This document shows, in pieces, positions 1 through 7,559 of a DNA stretch of 64,000 nucleotides. This DNA comes from Actinomadura luzonensis (GTDB taxonomy: Bacteria; Actinomycetota; Actinomycetes; Streptosporangiales; Streptosporangiaceae), in assembly GCF_022664455.2 (NCBI RefSeq), contig NZ_JAKRKC020000002.1:1798001-1862000 (forward strand), in the 5' to 3' direction. The position numbers and the translations under genes were made by a program. Below the pieces are notes generated by a model. The model was given only the letters and a program-made list of their open reading frames with translations. It was not told where the DNA came from and did no database searches. Within the stretch, counting starts at the first letter, position 1; the number at the start of each line of letters is the position of its first letter.

Positions 1-42
1 CCAGGGCTGCGTCGATGACCCCGCCCCGATCGGAGGAACCCA

Positions 43-951
43 ATGACAGCCCGCCCCGCACGCCCCACCTGGGAGGACCTGCCCGATGGCGTGACCCGCC
101 TCGTACAGAGGGAGATCGGCAACGTGATCAAGGCCGAGACCGTAGGCGGCGGCATCATGCCCGGCCTCGCAGCCCGCCTCGACGTAGAGGACGGCCCGCC
201 CGTGTTCCTCAAGGCCATCGACCGCGGCAGCCCGGCAGCGGGGCTGCATCTGCGGGAGCGGTGGGCCGGCCGCAGCCTGCCGGGTGACACGCCCGCCCCG
301 CGCCTCATCTGGTTCGGCACGGTCGCGCAGTGGCACGTCATGGCGATGGAGTGGATCGACCACGCCCGCCACGCCGATCTGACCCCGGGGTCGCCGGACG
401 TACTGCCGGTGATCGACACGATCGCCACGCTCGGCGCGGTCCTGACGCCGTGCCCGTCCGGGGCGATGCCGATCTCCGAGAACGTCGGCCCGCTCCTGGC
501 CAAGGGCAGGCACCTGCTCGCCAAGCCCGAGGACCTGCCGGACCGCGACCGGTTCGAGGCCGCGCTCGACCGGCTCGACCCGAACACGCTGCGCGGCAAC
601 ACGCTCGTGCACTACGACCTCAGCTCGACCAACATGCTGGTCACCGCCGAGGGCGAGGTGCGGGTGGTGGACTGGTCGTTCGCCGCTCGCGGAGCGGCCT
701 GGCTCGACGCCGCGATGATCGCGCCTCGCCTGGTCCAGGCAGGCCACAGCCCGGAGGCCGCGGACCTGCTGCTGTCCACGCTGCCGAACTGGCACGCCGC
801 ACCCCGAACCGCGCTCGTGGGGCTCGCCGCCGGGTGGACCCTGTTCCGGCTCTACAAGGCCCGGTACGGTCCGGAGGAGGTGCGTGAAGCCCGGGCGGAG
901 GCGGCTGAGGCTGGCCGCGCGTGGATGGAGTATCAGCTCGACAAGGGCTGA
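43..951 (+). CDS. Aminoglycoside/homoserine-type phosphotransferase
   Basis: A 302-aa protein of the APH/choline-kinase-like fold. The catalytic loop reads LVHYDLSSTNML (Brenner type, HxDxxxxN) at about residues 189-200, and the metal-binding segment VVDWSF follows. The N-terminal half holds the weakly conserved nucleotide lobe. The start is ATG with GGAGG eight bases upstream. The substrate cannot be inferred; family members phosphorylate aminoglycosides, macrolides, homoserine or small metabolites. It is convergent with the phage late operon and followed by its own hairpin. It could be a host gene or a prophage-end cargo gene; the attachment site that would decide this was not found. Confidence 0.8.
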   Translation: MTARPARPTWEDLPDGVTRLVQREIGNVIKAETVGGGIMPGLAARLDVEDGPPVFLKAIDRGSPAAGLHLRERWAGRSLPGDTPAPRLIWFGTVAQWHVMAMEWIDHARHADLTPGSPDVLPVIDTIATLGAVLTPCPSGAMPISENVGPLLAKGRHLLAKPEDLPDRDRFEAALDRLDPNTLRGNTLVHYDLSSTNMLVTAEGEVRVVDWSFAARGAAWLDAAMIAPRLVQAGHSPEAADLLLSTLPNWHAAPRTALVGLAAGWTLFRLYKARYGPEEVREARAEAAEAGRAWMEYQLDKG

Positions 952-961
952 TCGCAGAGAC

Positions 962-998
962 GTGCCCGGCGGCGTGCCCCCGTGACGGCGCCGGGCAC
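962..998 (+). terminator. Hairpin after phosphotransferase gene
   Basis: A perfect 10-bp inverted repeat, GTGCCCGGCG with CGCCGGGCAC, with a 17-base loop, begins 11 bases after the stop codon of the upstream gene. No U-run follows. Many actinobacterial terminators lack one, so a terminator is likely but not proven. Confidence 0.5.
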
Positions 999-1070
999 CC
1001 GGCCTGTCTCATACCGGGACGTACCGAGGATGTCGGGGCGGTCGGCCGCGCGGCCGTCGAGGATGGCGGC

Positions 1071-1235
1071 ATGGACGACGAGAGCGGGCACTGCCCGGAC
1101 CCGGAGCTGGCCGAGGTGTGGGACGGGATGGCGCCGGAGGAGCGGCTACATCTGCTGCTGGTGGCAGGTCAGGACCCGCCGGCCGAGCTGACCGACACGG
1201 TGAGATGCCTGTACGACCAGCACCGTCCGGGGTAG
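1071..1235 (+). CDS. Small acidic hypothetical protein
   Basis: A 54-aa reading frame starting at ATG, with GAGGA about nine bases upstream. It is acidic and Glu/Asp/Leu-rich (DPELAEVWDGMAPEERLH near the N-terminus), with one Cys near each end. No family was recognised. It ends immediately before the terminator shared with the phage late operon. It may belong to the host or to the phage end. Coding status rests on codon pattern and RBS only. Confidence 0.4.
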   Translation: MDDESGHCPDPELAEVWDGMAPEERLHLLLVAGQDPPAELTDTVRCLYDQHRPG

Positions 1236-1252
1236 CTCCTCCCGGGGCATGC

Positions 1253-1290
1253 GAAAAGGGCCCCCGCCCTCCCAAGGAGAGCGGGGGCCG
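1253..1290 (-). terminator. Late-operon intrinsic terminator
   Basis: GGCCCCCGC and GCGGGGGCC form a perfect 9-bp stem, with CTCC/GGAG pairing extending it inwards. Read on the minus strand, TTTT follows directly. It lies 38 bases past the last late gene (holin-like) and closes the 25-kb late transcription unit. It may also stop plus-strand transcription arriving from the left. Confidence 0.8.
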
Positions 1291-1327
1291 TCCCAAGCTC
1301 ACGCTACGCCGCAGCGCATCGCAAGGG

Positions 1328-1720
1328 CTACAGTCCAGCCAGGTCCCTCCCAGCATGCACGCCCTTCTCCGCAGCTCCTGCCGGAGCCGACGTCTGCCGG
1401 ATGAACACGCCCGTGGCCATCGTCACGAACAGCATCAGCGCCGCTGTCTGTTTGTCGGTCGCGTGCCAGCCGAACACCATGGCCAGGTTGATCAGCGCCT
1501 GGCCGGCGCCCAGGATCGCACCCTTGATCGAGCCGCCGTTGTCGACCGCCTTCGTGCGAAGGGCGACCCACACGCCGAAGAGCGCGGCGATCGCAGCGTT
1601 GACGATCGCAACCGTCTCGTCGTTCCACGGCAGGAAGAACGCCGCGGCGAGTTGCACGGCGCCGGATGCGAGGCCGTACCAGAGCGCCGGCTCGCCGGTG
1701 AGCTCGTTGGTGGTGGACAT
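1328..1720 (-). CDS. Holin-like membrane protein
   Basis: A 130-aa protein with up to four hydrophobic segments (for example GAVQLAAAFFLPW, IVNAAIAALFGVWVAL, LINLAMVFGW, LMLFVTMATGVF) and a charged C-terminus, as in actinophage holins. The start is ATG preceded by AAGGAGGGG. It is the last late gene, downstream of the endolysin, but separated from it by a hairpin with a T-rich tail that should lower its expression. The role is inferred from position and topology; sequence similarity to a named holin family was not established. Confidence 0.65.
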   Translation of the reverse strand: MSTTNELTGEPALWYGLASGAVQLAAAFFLPWNDETVAIVNAAIAALFGVWVALRTKAVDNGGSIKGAILGAGQALINLAMVFGWHATDKQTAALMLFVTMATGVFIRQTSAPAGAAEKGVHAGRDLAGL

Positions 1721-1764
1721 GTGCCCCTCCTTCTGGGAGCGACCGCTCTCAACTGAGGGCGGAA

Positions 1765-1794
1765 AACAGGAACCCGCCGCGGTGTGCGGCGGGT
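1765..1794 (-). terminator. Hairpin between endolysin and holin
   Basis: ACCCGCCGC and GCGGCGGGT pair perfectly (9 bp, 5-base loop). On the minus strand the stem is followed by TCCTGTTTTCC. It lies 55 bases after the endolysin stop and 45 bases before the holin RBS, so it looks like an intrinsic terminator or attenuator inside the lysis module. Confidence 0.65.
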
Positions 1795-1848
1795 GAGGGG
1801 TGGCCCGTGCCGTCCCAAGCATCAGGTACAACCGGACCAAGTCATCGA

Positions 1849-2640
1849 TCACGTCACGCGCAAGAGCGCGGGCCAGGTGTTCGGCCCGACCCAGCCGTCC
1901 ACACCGAGGCCCTCAGCGCGCTGGAACTCGCGCACCAGCTCGACGAGTTCGGGATCCATGGCGGTGCGGTTCAGCCACGCCTCCAGCCCCGCGTCGCTGT
2001 AGAGCGCCTGCGGAACGCGGCCTCGGGCGAACAGACAGCCCCTGATCGTCTTCACGTCGTAGCTGTCGGCCTTGGGGCCGACCGTGGGCAGGTCCTTCAC
2101 CAGCTTCTCCGTCCACGAGTCCTCGACTGGCGTGCCGCCGCGCACCAGCTCCATGAAGTACGGCCACGGGAATCCGGTGCCGGGGTCGCTGTGGTCGGTC
2201 TGGCCGAACGCCCTGGACACGTCCACGTGACCGCAGATGCCGCGCGCGCCCGCCTTCACCTGGGTTACCGTCAGCTTCTTCAGCGGCACCTCCCAGCGGG
2301 CCGCGATCTGCCTCACCAGCGCCGCTGCGCGACGCAGCATCGCCTCGTGCTCGTCGTCTCCCCAGCGGGCGCTTGGCCCCTTCTGTGGGTCGCACAGCTC
2401 CACACCGATGCTGCCGGTGTTCGGCGGCGCGTGGAAGGCCACCACTGTCTCCTTCACGCAGGCCACCGTCTCGCCCGGGTCAACGATGTAGTGCGCGCTC
2501 CCGCCCGCCGAGCTCGACTGGAAGTAGCGGGCCACGTTCCGCGCGCCGCCGACCTCGCAGGGCGAGACGGTGGCGTGGATCACGATCCTCTTCACCCCGG
2601 TCTGGGTGCCGCCGTGCTTGGCGGCCTGGACGAACTTCAC
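1849..2640 (-). CDS. Endolysin: N-acetylmuramoyl-L-alanine amidase with peptidoglycan-binding domain
   Basis: A 263-aa protein that should cut the amide bond between muramic acid and L-Ala during lysis. Residues 17-165 form an Amidase_2 (PGRP-like) domain with likely zinc ligands His22 (VIHAT), His138 (CGHVD) and Asp152 (HSDPG). Residues about 215-263 form a PG_binding_1 domain (REFQRAEGLGVDGWVGPNTW). There is no signal peptide, so export should depend on holin. The GTG start lies five bases after AGGAGG and overlaps the upstream stop codon (GTGA), which indicates translational coupling. Confidence 0.9.
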   Translation of the reverse strand: MKFVQAAKHGGTQTGVKRIVIHATVSPCEVGGARNVARYFQSSSAGGSAHYIVDPGETVACVKETVVAFHAPPNTGSIGVELCDPQKGPSARWGDDEHEAMLRRAAALVRQIAARWEVPLKKLTVTQVKAGARGICGHVDVSRAFGQTDHSDPGTGFPWPYFMELVRGGTPVEDSWTEKLVKDLPTVGPKADSYDVKTIRGCLFARGRVPQALYSDAGLEAWLNRTAMDPELVELVREFQRAEGLGVDGWVGPNTWPALLRVT

Positions 2641-2960
2641 GACGACCTCCTGCTCCGGCGGTTGCGCCGCCACGTCTGCACGATCACGATCAGCCGCCAC
2701 GCCAGCACCACCGGCACCAACGCGAACGCGGCCAGGCGGACAGCGAGAAACCAGTCACCTTCCGGCACCGCCAGCCGGACCGCCCACAGCGTGAGCGAAA
2801 GAGCGAGGACGGCCTCGAAACTGAATGCATGCCGCCCGGCCGGCGTACGCCACCAGCGCGCCAGCATCTGGTGCGCCACCACTGCCGCGAGGGCCAGCAA
2901 CGCGGAGATCGTGATGAGGATGCTGCCTACGGCCTGGGCCAGGTCAGCCACGGCCACCAC
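2637..2960 (-). CDS. Small membrane protein of lysis module (possible second holin)
   Basis: About 107 aa with two or three membrane segments (GSILITISALLALAAVVA, AVLALSLTLWAV, VRLAAFALVPVVLAW) and a strongly basic tail (WRRNRRSRRSS), a common holin layout. It lies directly upstream of the endolysin and overlaps its start. Three closely spaced GTG codons could be the start (2960, 2957 or 2951); all overlap the upstream gene. The basic tail and position argue for holin or pinholin, but no named family was recognised. Confidence 0.6.
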   Translation of the reverse strand: MVAVADLAQAVGSILITISALLALAAVVAHQMLARWWRTPAGRHAFSFEAVLALSLTLWAVRLAVPEGDWFLAVRLAAFALVPVVLAWRLIVIVQTWRRNRRSRRSS

Positions 2961-3153
2961 CCCCGAACGCCTCCTCGAACAACGCGGCGAATCCGTTCTC
3001 CTCGCGCAATCTGCGCAAGCGCTCGGCGAGTGAGTATCGGCGGCGGGCTCGTTCCTCTGCCCTGCTCATGTCATGCTCGGACTGTCGCTGTGAGGCCTCG
3101 ACAAGGGCGCGCGCTTCGTCGAGGTCTGGCAGGTCCTCGCGCTCGTCGGTCAT
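2944..3153 (-). CDS. Small charged hypothetical protein
   Basis: A 69-aa, highly charged, helix-prone protein (many Glu/Arg pairs, such as RAEERARRRYSLAERLRRLREE). It has no hydrophobic segment. The ATG overlaps the upstream stop (ATGA), and its own end overlaps the next membrane protein. It belongs to the lysis/tail-end cluster, and a role there is only inferred from position. Confidence 0.6.
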   Translation of the reverse strand: MTDEREDLPDLDEARALVEASQRQSEHDMSRAEERARRRYSLAERLRRLREENGFAALFEEAFGGGGRG

Positions 3154-3476
3154 GAGCCCGCCCCGATCTGGCGTGCGCGGATCTCCTGGAGCAGCGCAGC
3201 GGCGATCTGGGCGCCTTCGTTGCTGGCCGCGAGTGCGGCGCCGCGCTCGGTGGCGTACGCCTTGCGGGTGAGCTCGTGCGCCTGACACTCGCTGATGTAG
3301 AGCTGCCGCCATTCGTCGGCGTCGGCGCTGGCCTCGGCCACGCGGGCGTCACGGTCCGCGCGGACGTCGTCGAGCGTCGCGCGAGGCACGAGGTGCCCGC
3401 GGAACACCATCCACAGCACGCCGAGCAGGACACCTAACGCCCCGAGCTGGACGATGGGGAGTTGGGCCCATTCCAC
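3150..3476 (-). CDS. Single-pass membrane protein with coiled-coil, near lysis genes
   Basis: A 108-aa protein with one N-terminal membrane span (QLGALGVLLGVLWMVF) followed by a charged, heptad-like helix (LDDVRADRDARVAEASADADEW). The GTG start has AAGGAAGG upstream and is preferred over longer in-frame starts, which would run into the divergent DUF4352 gene promoter. Such N-in membrane/coiled-coil proteins sit beside endolysins in many actinophages, possibly as spanin-like or holin-modulating factors. No family assignment. Confidence 0.6.
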   Translation of the reverse strand: MEWAQLPIVQLGALGVLLGVLWMVFRGHLVPRATLDDVRADRDARVAEASADADEWRQLYISECQAHELTRKAYATERGAALAASNEGAQIAAALLQEIRARQIGAGS

Positions 3477-3585
3477 GTACCGCCGCCTTCCTTGATGTCC
3501 GCAGTCGGTCGTGCACTCCCGGTAAACCAAGCGCATGCTGTAGGCGTCACACGTCCGTCCCCCCGCACGCGTATCTGGAGTCGCA

Positions 3586-4332
3586 ATGGGCTACCCGCCC
3601 CAGCCGCAGGACCCCTACGGCCAGCAGCCGCCGTACGGCTCAGGCCCGCAGCACCCCCAGCAGTCGTATGGCTCCGGGCCTCAGCGGCCATACGGGTATG
3701 GCTATCAGCAGCCCAAGCCACCGCCGCCCAAGCGCAGCAACACGGGCCTGATCGTGCTTCTGGCCGTCGGTATCCCGCTGCTGCTCCTCGGCGGATGCGC
3801 CGCCATCGTCGCCATTCTCGGCGACAGCACCAGCAGGGACAGGATCGTCACCCAGCCGGACTCGCCCAACGCCGTGCCGTCGAAGCAGACCTCCGCTCCG
3901 CCTTCTCCAGCGGAGCCGTCCACCGCGAACGTCGGCGGGGCGATCACCTTAGAAGGCTTCGAGGGGGTGAAGATGTCGGTCACCCTCACCAAGCTGGTCG
4001 ATCCAGCCACCGCCGGTCAGTACACCACCGCGAAAGCCGGCCACCGGCTCGTCGCCGTCCAGCTCACCCTCAAGAACATCGGCCAGGCGGTCTACAGCGA
4101 CTCGCCGACGAACGGCGCCTACCTGATTGACGCGGACGACCAGCAGTATTCGTCGTCGTACCAGGATGTTCGGGAAGGGCAGAGCTTCGGCGGCCAGGCC
4201 ACGATCAACACCGGGGACAGTCGGAAGGGTGTGATCGTGTTCGAGGTGCCGAAGAATGCGAAGCTGAGCAAGTTCCAGTTCGGGCTGAACAGCGGTTTCG
4301 CCGACCAGAAGGGCGAGTGGACGCTCAGCTGA
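3586..4332 (+). CDS. Membrane-anchored DUF4352 (telokin-like) protein, candidate moron
   Basis: A 248-aa protein. Residues 1-50 are rich in Pro, Gln, Tyr and Gly (YGSGPQ repeated). Residues 53-80 form one membrane span (GLIVLLAVGIPLLLLGG) ending near a Cys that could act as a lipobox. A Ser/Pro/Thr linker follows, then a DUF4352 immunoglobulin-like domain (about 115-248; TLEGFEGVKMSVTLTKLVDPA, HRLVAVQLTLKNIG). Actinobacterial relatives are surface proteins of unclear function. It is the only plus-strand gene inside the late block, so it is probably expressed from its own promoter in the lysogen. It converges on a minus-strand gene with an 8-base overlap. Confidence 0.8.
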   Translation: MGYPPQPQDPYGQQPPYGSGPQHPQQSYGSGPQRPYGYGYQQPKPPPPKRSNTGLIVLLAVGIPLLLLGGCAAIVAILGDSTSRDRIVTQPDSPNAVPSKQTSAPPSPAEPSTANVGGAITLEGFEGVKMSVTLTKLVDPATAGQYTTAKAGHRLVAVQLTLKNIGQAVYSDSPTNGAYLIDADDQQYSSSYQDVREGQSFGGQATINTGDSRKGVIVFEVPKNAKLSKFQFGLNSGFADQKGEWTLS

Positions 4333-4495
4333 CGTCGGCTCGGAGCTTTTCCACTTCGGCGGCGAGCTGGTCTCGCTCGGCCTTGAGCTGCATGGCGAGC
4401 GCCTGCCACTGGGCGGCCTGGTCCAGCGCGGCGTTGCGCTGGTCGGCGAGGATCGGGGCGACGGCTTCGATGGGGACGGAGAGCTGGCTATCCAC
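4325..4495 (-). CDS. Short coiled-coil protein after tail fibre gene
   Basis: A 56-aa reading frame. The GTG start overlaps the tail-fibre stop by 8 bases. The second half is a clear heptad helix (QLKAERDQLAAEVEKLRADV), and the N-terminus is short and polar. It overlaps the end of the convergent DUF4352 gene by 8 bases. Small coiled-coil proteins directly after a fibre gene are sometimes fibre-assembly or trimerisation partners; that role is inferred. Confidence 0.55.
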   Translation of the reverse strand: MDSQLSVPIEAVAPILADQRNAALDQAAQWQALAMQLKAERDQLAAEVEKLRADVS

Positions 4496-7400
4496 GGGCG
4501 GGCTCCTTGATCGTGTAGTAGCGGTAGGGTCCGTCGCCGCGCACGGTCACCTCGTCGCGGCGGGGTTCGACGAGCAGCGGCGGCACGTCCTTCCTGATCG
4601 CCTTGACGAGCCAGGAGACGCGTTGGCCGGGGACGCCGTGCACCTCGAATCGGCCCTGCTCGGGGTAGGTGGCTGTGGGCGCGTACAGGCTGTCGTGCAG
4701 TCCCGTGAGGAGGACGGCGCGGCCATCGTGCGCGGTGAGGACCTCGAAGTAGTCGGGCAGCGCAACGTCGGCCACGCCGAGGTCGTCGAGCACCACGGTG
4801 CCCCAGTACTCGACGCCGTTGTGCGGGCTCTCCGTCGTCGCGTGGACCAGCCATCGGTCACGGTCGAGCGGGTGGTCGATGACGAACGTCTTGGTGCTGC
4901 CGTTGACCGTGAACGAGCCGCCGCCTGTGCTGATGTCCACGCCGGAGCTGTTCAGGGTGATGGTTCGCGCTCCCGAGCCTGGGTTGTAGTGCACCTGAAC
5001 GCCGTCGGACTGCGCGACCATACCGTTCGCGAACCCCGAAACGTTGGGGTAGTGCCACAGCCGGATCGAATTGGGCCAGCACTGCACGGTCGCTTGCTGG
5101 CTGGTCCAGACGCTGGACTCCATCGTCATGCCGATGTAGTCCGCGTTGGTGTCCACCGTGGCCACGATCCGCCCGAACTGGCTGCCCGAGGTAGGAGTGA
5201 ACCTGATCTCGGGCAGCGTCGCCCCAGACGGGTTGAAGATCATGCGCTTGCCGGAGAAGCCCGTCGCGAGCTGACCGACGAGCGTGACGGCTCCCGTCGA
5301 TGCCGAGATGTCCACGGTGGCCTGGCTGGAGGAGTTGTACGTACGGAATCCTGTGCCGTCGAGCTGGATGCGGGCGCCGCTGGTGGCCGACAGCAGTTCG
5401 AACGAGCCGTCGGTGTCGAGGTGGACGGTGCGCGTGCCGCCCGAGTTGTAGATCTGCACACCGGAAGTGCTGGACAGATCGACCCGAGCGCCCGAGGACG
5501 CCGATCGCAGGGTGAACGAACCGGTGTTGAGCAGTGAGACCAGTTCGGTGCCGCCGCTGTTGTAGCCGTGCAGCCCGGTCGCGTTGAGCTCCACTCGCTG
5601 TCCGGAGCTGGCGGTGCGGATGCTCGCGCCGATCAGCCAGTTCGCGCTGATGGTCCCGGCCGTGACCTTCGTGACGGTCAGGTCCGAGATGTGCGCGTCG
5701 TCCACCAGCAGCGCCGTCACCGTCGCCGTCGCCGACGGAGCCGACCTGTTGCCCGCAGCGTCCACCGCGATCACCCGCACGTACCGGGTCGTGACCTCCT
5801 CGCACGGCACCGTCCCGACCGCCGGGATCTCCGCCAGGATCATGCCCGCGCCGCACGGCACCTTGCCCTTCAGCGTGGTGTCGTCCGGCGTGTAGGAGTT
5901 GGTGTCGCCGGAGTGCACTTCGAGGTGGTCAAGGTCGGCTTCGAGGTTGAACGTTCCGCCCGACGCCTTGCCGAGGGTGTGCGTGATCTGGATGCTGAGG
6001 CGGTTCCCGGCCACCGTCGGTGGCGCCGGGGTGCTGGGCGGGATGGTGTCCGGGTTGGCCAGGGCCGTTTCGACGGTGCTCCAGGCTCCCTGGTTGTTCG
6101 AGCTGTCGACCGCGCGGATGCGGACGTCGTACTCGACGCCGGGCGACAGGTCGTTGATCATGGCCTGGAGGGTGCCCCACGGGGCGTAGGCGGTCGCCCA
6201 GTCGGTGGCAGGCGAGACGCCGTAGGCGATCTCGTAGTGGTCGCCGTCGAGGATCGTGGAGCCGTCCTCGTTGAGCGGCAGCTCCCACTTGACCAGCATC
6301 TTGGCCCGGGTCTCGCCCGTCGGACCGATGTAGACGCCGGACTCGAACGGCAGGTCCCATATCACCGTGCCGGGGATCGTCGAGTCGGGCACGGGGCGCG
6401 GCCCGACCGGCTCGACGCCGGCCTCAGACAGGGACTTGAGCAGGTCGCCGACGTCGACCGTGGTCTCGCCGCCCTCCCAATCCACGTAGGAGGTGAGGTC
6501 CAGCCAGGTGCCGTTCTTGTCGCGGTAGGCGACCGTCATCCCCTTGCGGATCGGCCACGACGCGCCGACCATCCTCAACCGGACGGGGTTGATCCGTTCG
6601 CCTCGGAAGACGATCTCGTTTCCGGTGTCCACGAGGCCGGTGTCCGGGTCGTACACCCAGGCCCAGTCCCCGACGGCGGCGAAAGCGCCGATCACGTCGT
6701 AGTCGTCCGTCGTCATCCGCATCGCCGCCCGCGGATTGACGAACCTGCTGAGCTGGTACTCCGCTCGCCCCTGGGCGTTCGTCGGTGTCGTCTGGGACTC
6801 GGACATGATCCGCGTCCGCTTCACCGGCTGGCCGCGCAGGTCCTTGTACGGGTTGACCGCGTTCGTGGCCACGCCGGTGACCACCGCGTCGCCCTGGCCC
6901 TCCGCGAGTAGCACGAGCCTGTCGGTCCAGTCGTCCACGTCCTGCGCGACGCCCATGTCCCCGCGCAGCCCGTGCAAGGTGAGATCGTCGCCGTCGGTGT
7001 GGCGGTTGGGACGCCGGCGCACGATGACCGTATCCGGGACCTCGTCGTACAGATCCTCCGCCAGGCCGGCGTCGAGCCGGCCGTCGCCCGTCACCCGCCA
7101 CTCAGCGCCCATGGTGTCGCAGATGTAGCTGATCGCCTTGCGCTTGCTCTGCCAGACGTGCCGGCCCTTGTACGTGCCGGGCACCGAGTAGAGCGTGCCC
7201 TCGACGACGGCCGTGCCAGCCCCGAGGACCTGGCGGATAGCGTTCGGGAAGGTCGCGTTGATCGACACGCCCGGGGCTTCGATGACGTCGCCCTTGCCGT
7301 CCGCGTCGCCCAGCCACAGCGCCATGGACTGGCCGTCGACCGTCTTGCGGATGTGGTCGACGTCGCGGCCGGTGAGGACGCCGACGTAGCGGGCCATGGT

Positions 7401-7556
7401 GAGCAGCTGGTCGCCGTACTGGGCTGGGTCGAGGCGGCCGGGGATGAAGGCGACGTGGCCGAAGTAAGCGAGCTGGTCGAGGACAGTGCGGGGTGTCTCC
7501 TCTACGAGGGTCAGCTTCCAGCTCCCGAGGTCCATGAGCTTCTCGTTGACCGGCAT
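4488..7556 (-). CDS. Large tail tip/fibre protein with FN3 domains and beta repeats
   Basis: A 1022-aa protein. Residues 1-380 are a baseplate/tail-tip-like N-terminal part typical of actinophage minor tail proteins. Residues about 390-620 hold two fibronectin type III-like modules (LSPGVEYDVRIRAVDSSN; TRYVRVIAVDAAGNRSAPS). Residues about 640-760 carry repeats of roughly 34 aa (SSGARVDL..SGVQIYNSGGTRTVHL), probably a trimeric beta-helix. The C-terminus (about 885-1000) contains HPLDRDRWLVHATTESPHNG, resembling a conserved terminal module of other fibre proteins. It is likely the host-recognition or tip protein. The ATG has GAGGAGG upstream. Confidence 0.8.
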   Translation of the reverse strand: MPVNEKLMDLGSWKLTLVEETPRTVLDQLAYFGHVAFIPGRLDPAQYGDQLLTMARYVGVLTGRDVDHIRKTVDGQSMALWLGDADGKGDVIEAPGVSINATFPNAIRQVLGAGTAVVEGTLYSVPGTYKGRHVWQSKRKAISYICDTMGAEWRVTGDGRLDAGLAEDLYDEVPDTVIVRRRPNRHTDGDDLTLHGLRGDMGVAQDVDDWTDRLVLLAEGQGDAVVTGVATNAVNPYKDLRGQPVKRTRIMSESQTTPTNAQGRAEYQLSRFVNPRAAMRMTTDDYDVIGAFAAVGDWAWVYDPDTGLVDTGNEIVFRGERINPVRLRMVGASWPIRKGMTVAYRDKNGTWLDLTSYVDWEGGETTVDVGDLLKSLSEAGVEPVGPRPVPDSTIPGTVIWDLPFESGVYIGPTGETRAKMLVKWELPLNEDGSTILDGDHYEIAYGVSPATDWATAYAPWGTLQAMINDLSPGVEYDVRIRAVDSSNNQGAWSTVETALANPDTIPPSTPAPPTVAGNRLSIQITHTLGKASGGTFNLEADLDHLEVHSGDTNSYTPDDTTLKGKVPCGAGMILAEIPAVGTVPCEEVTTRYVRVIAVDAAGNRSAPSATATVTALLVDDAHISDLTVTKVTAGTISANWLIGASIRTASSGQRVELNATGLHGYNSGGTELVSLLNTGSFTLRSASSGARVDLSSTSGVQIYNSGGTRTVHLDTDGSFELLSATSGARIQLDGTGFRTYNSSSQATVDISASTGAVTLVGQLATGFSGKRMIFNPSGATLPEIRFTPTSGSQFGRIVATVDTNADYIGMTMESSVWTSQQATVQCWPNSIRLWHYPNVSGFANGMVAQSDGVQVHYNPGSGARTITLNSSGVDISTGGGSFTVNGSTKTFVIDHPLDRDRWLVHATTESPHNGVEYWGTVVLDDLGVADVALPDYFEVLTAHDGRAVLLTGLHDSLYAPTATYPEQGRFEVHGVPGQRVSWLVKAIRKDVPPLLVEPRRDEVTVRGDGPYRYYTIKEPARG
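5275..5632 (-). repeat. In-gene beta-strand repeats of tail fibre
   Basis: At least three related units of about 34 codons encode the pattern SSGxRVxL-x(4)-G-x(2)-xYNSGGT-x-x-V-x-L-x(2)-x-GSF-x-L. The period and the Gly/Ser turns fit a trimeric triple-beta-helix shaft. The nucleotide repeats are diverged, so they are old rather than a recent duplication. Confidence 0.65.
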
Positions 7557-7559
7557 CTG

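Noticed and set aside
1071..1235. Antitoxin or toxin function for the small acidic protein
   Set aside because: No toxin partner gene lies beside it and no motif supports the role.
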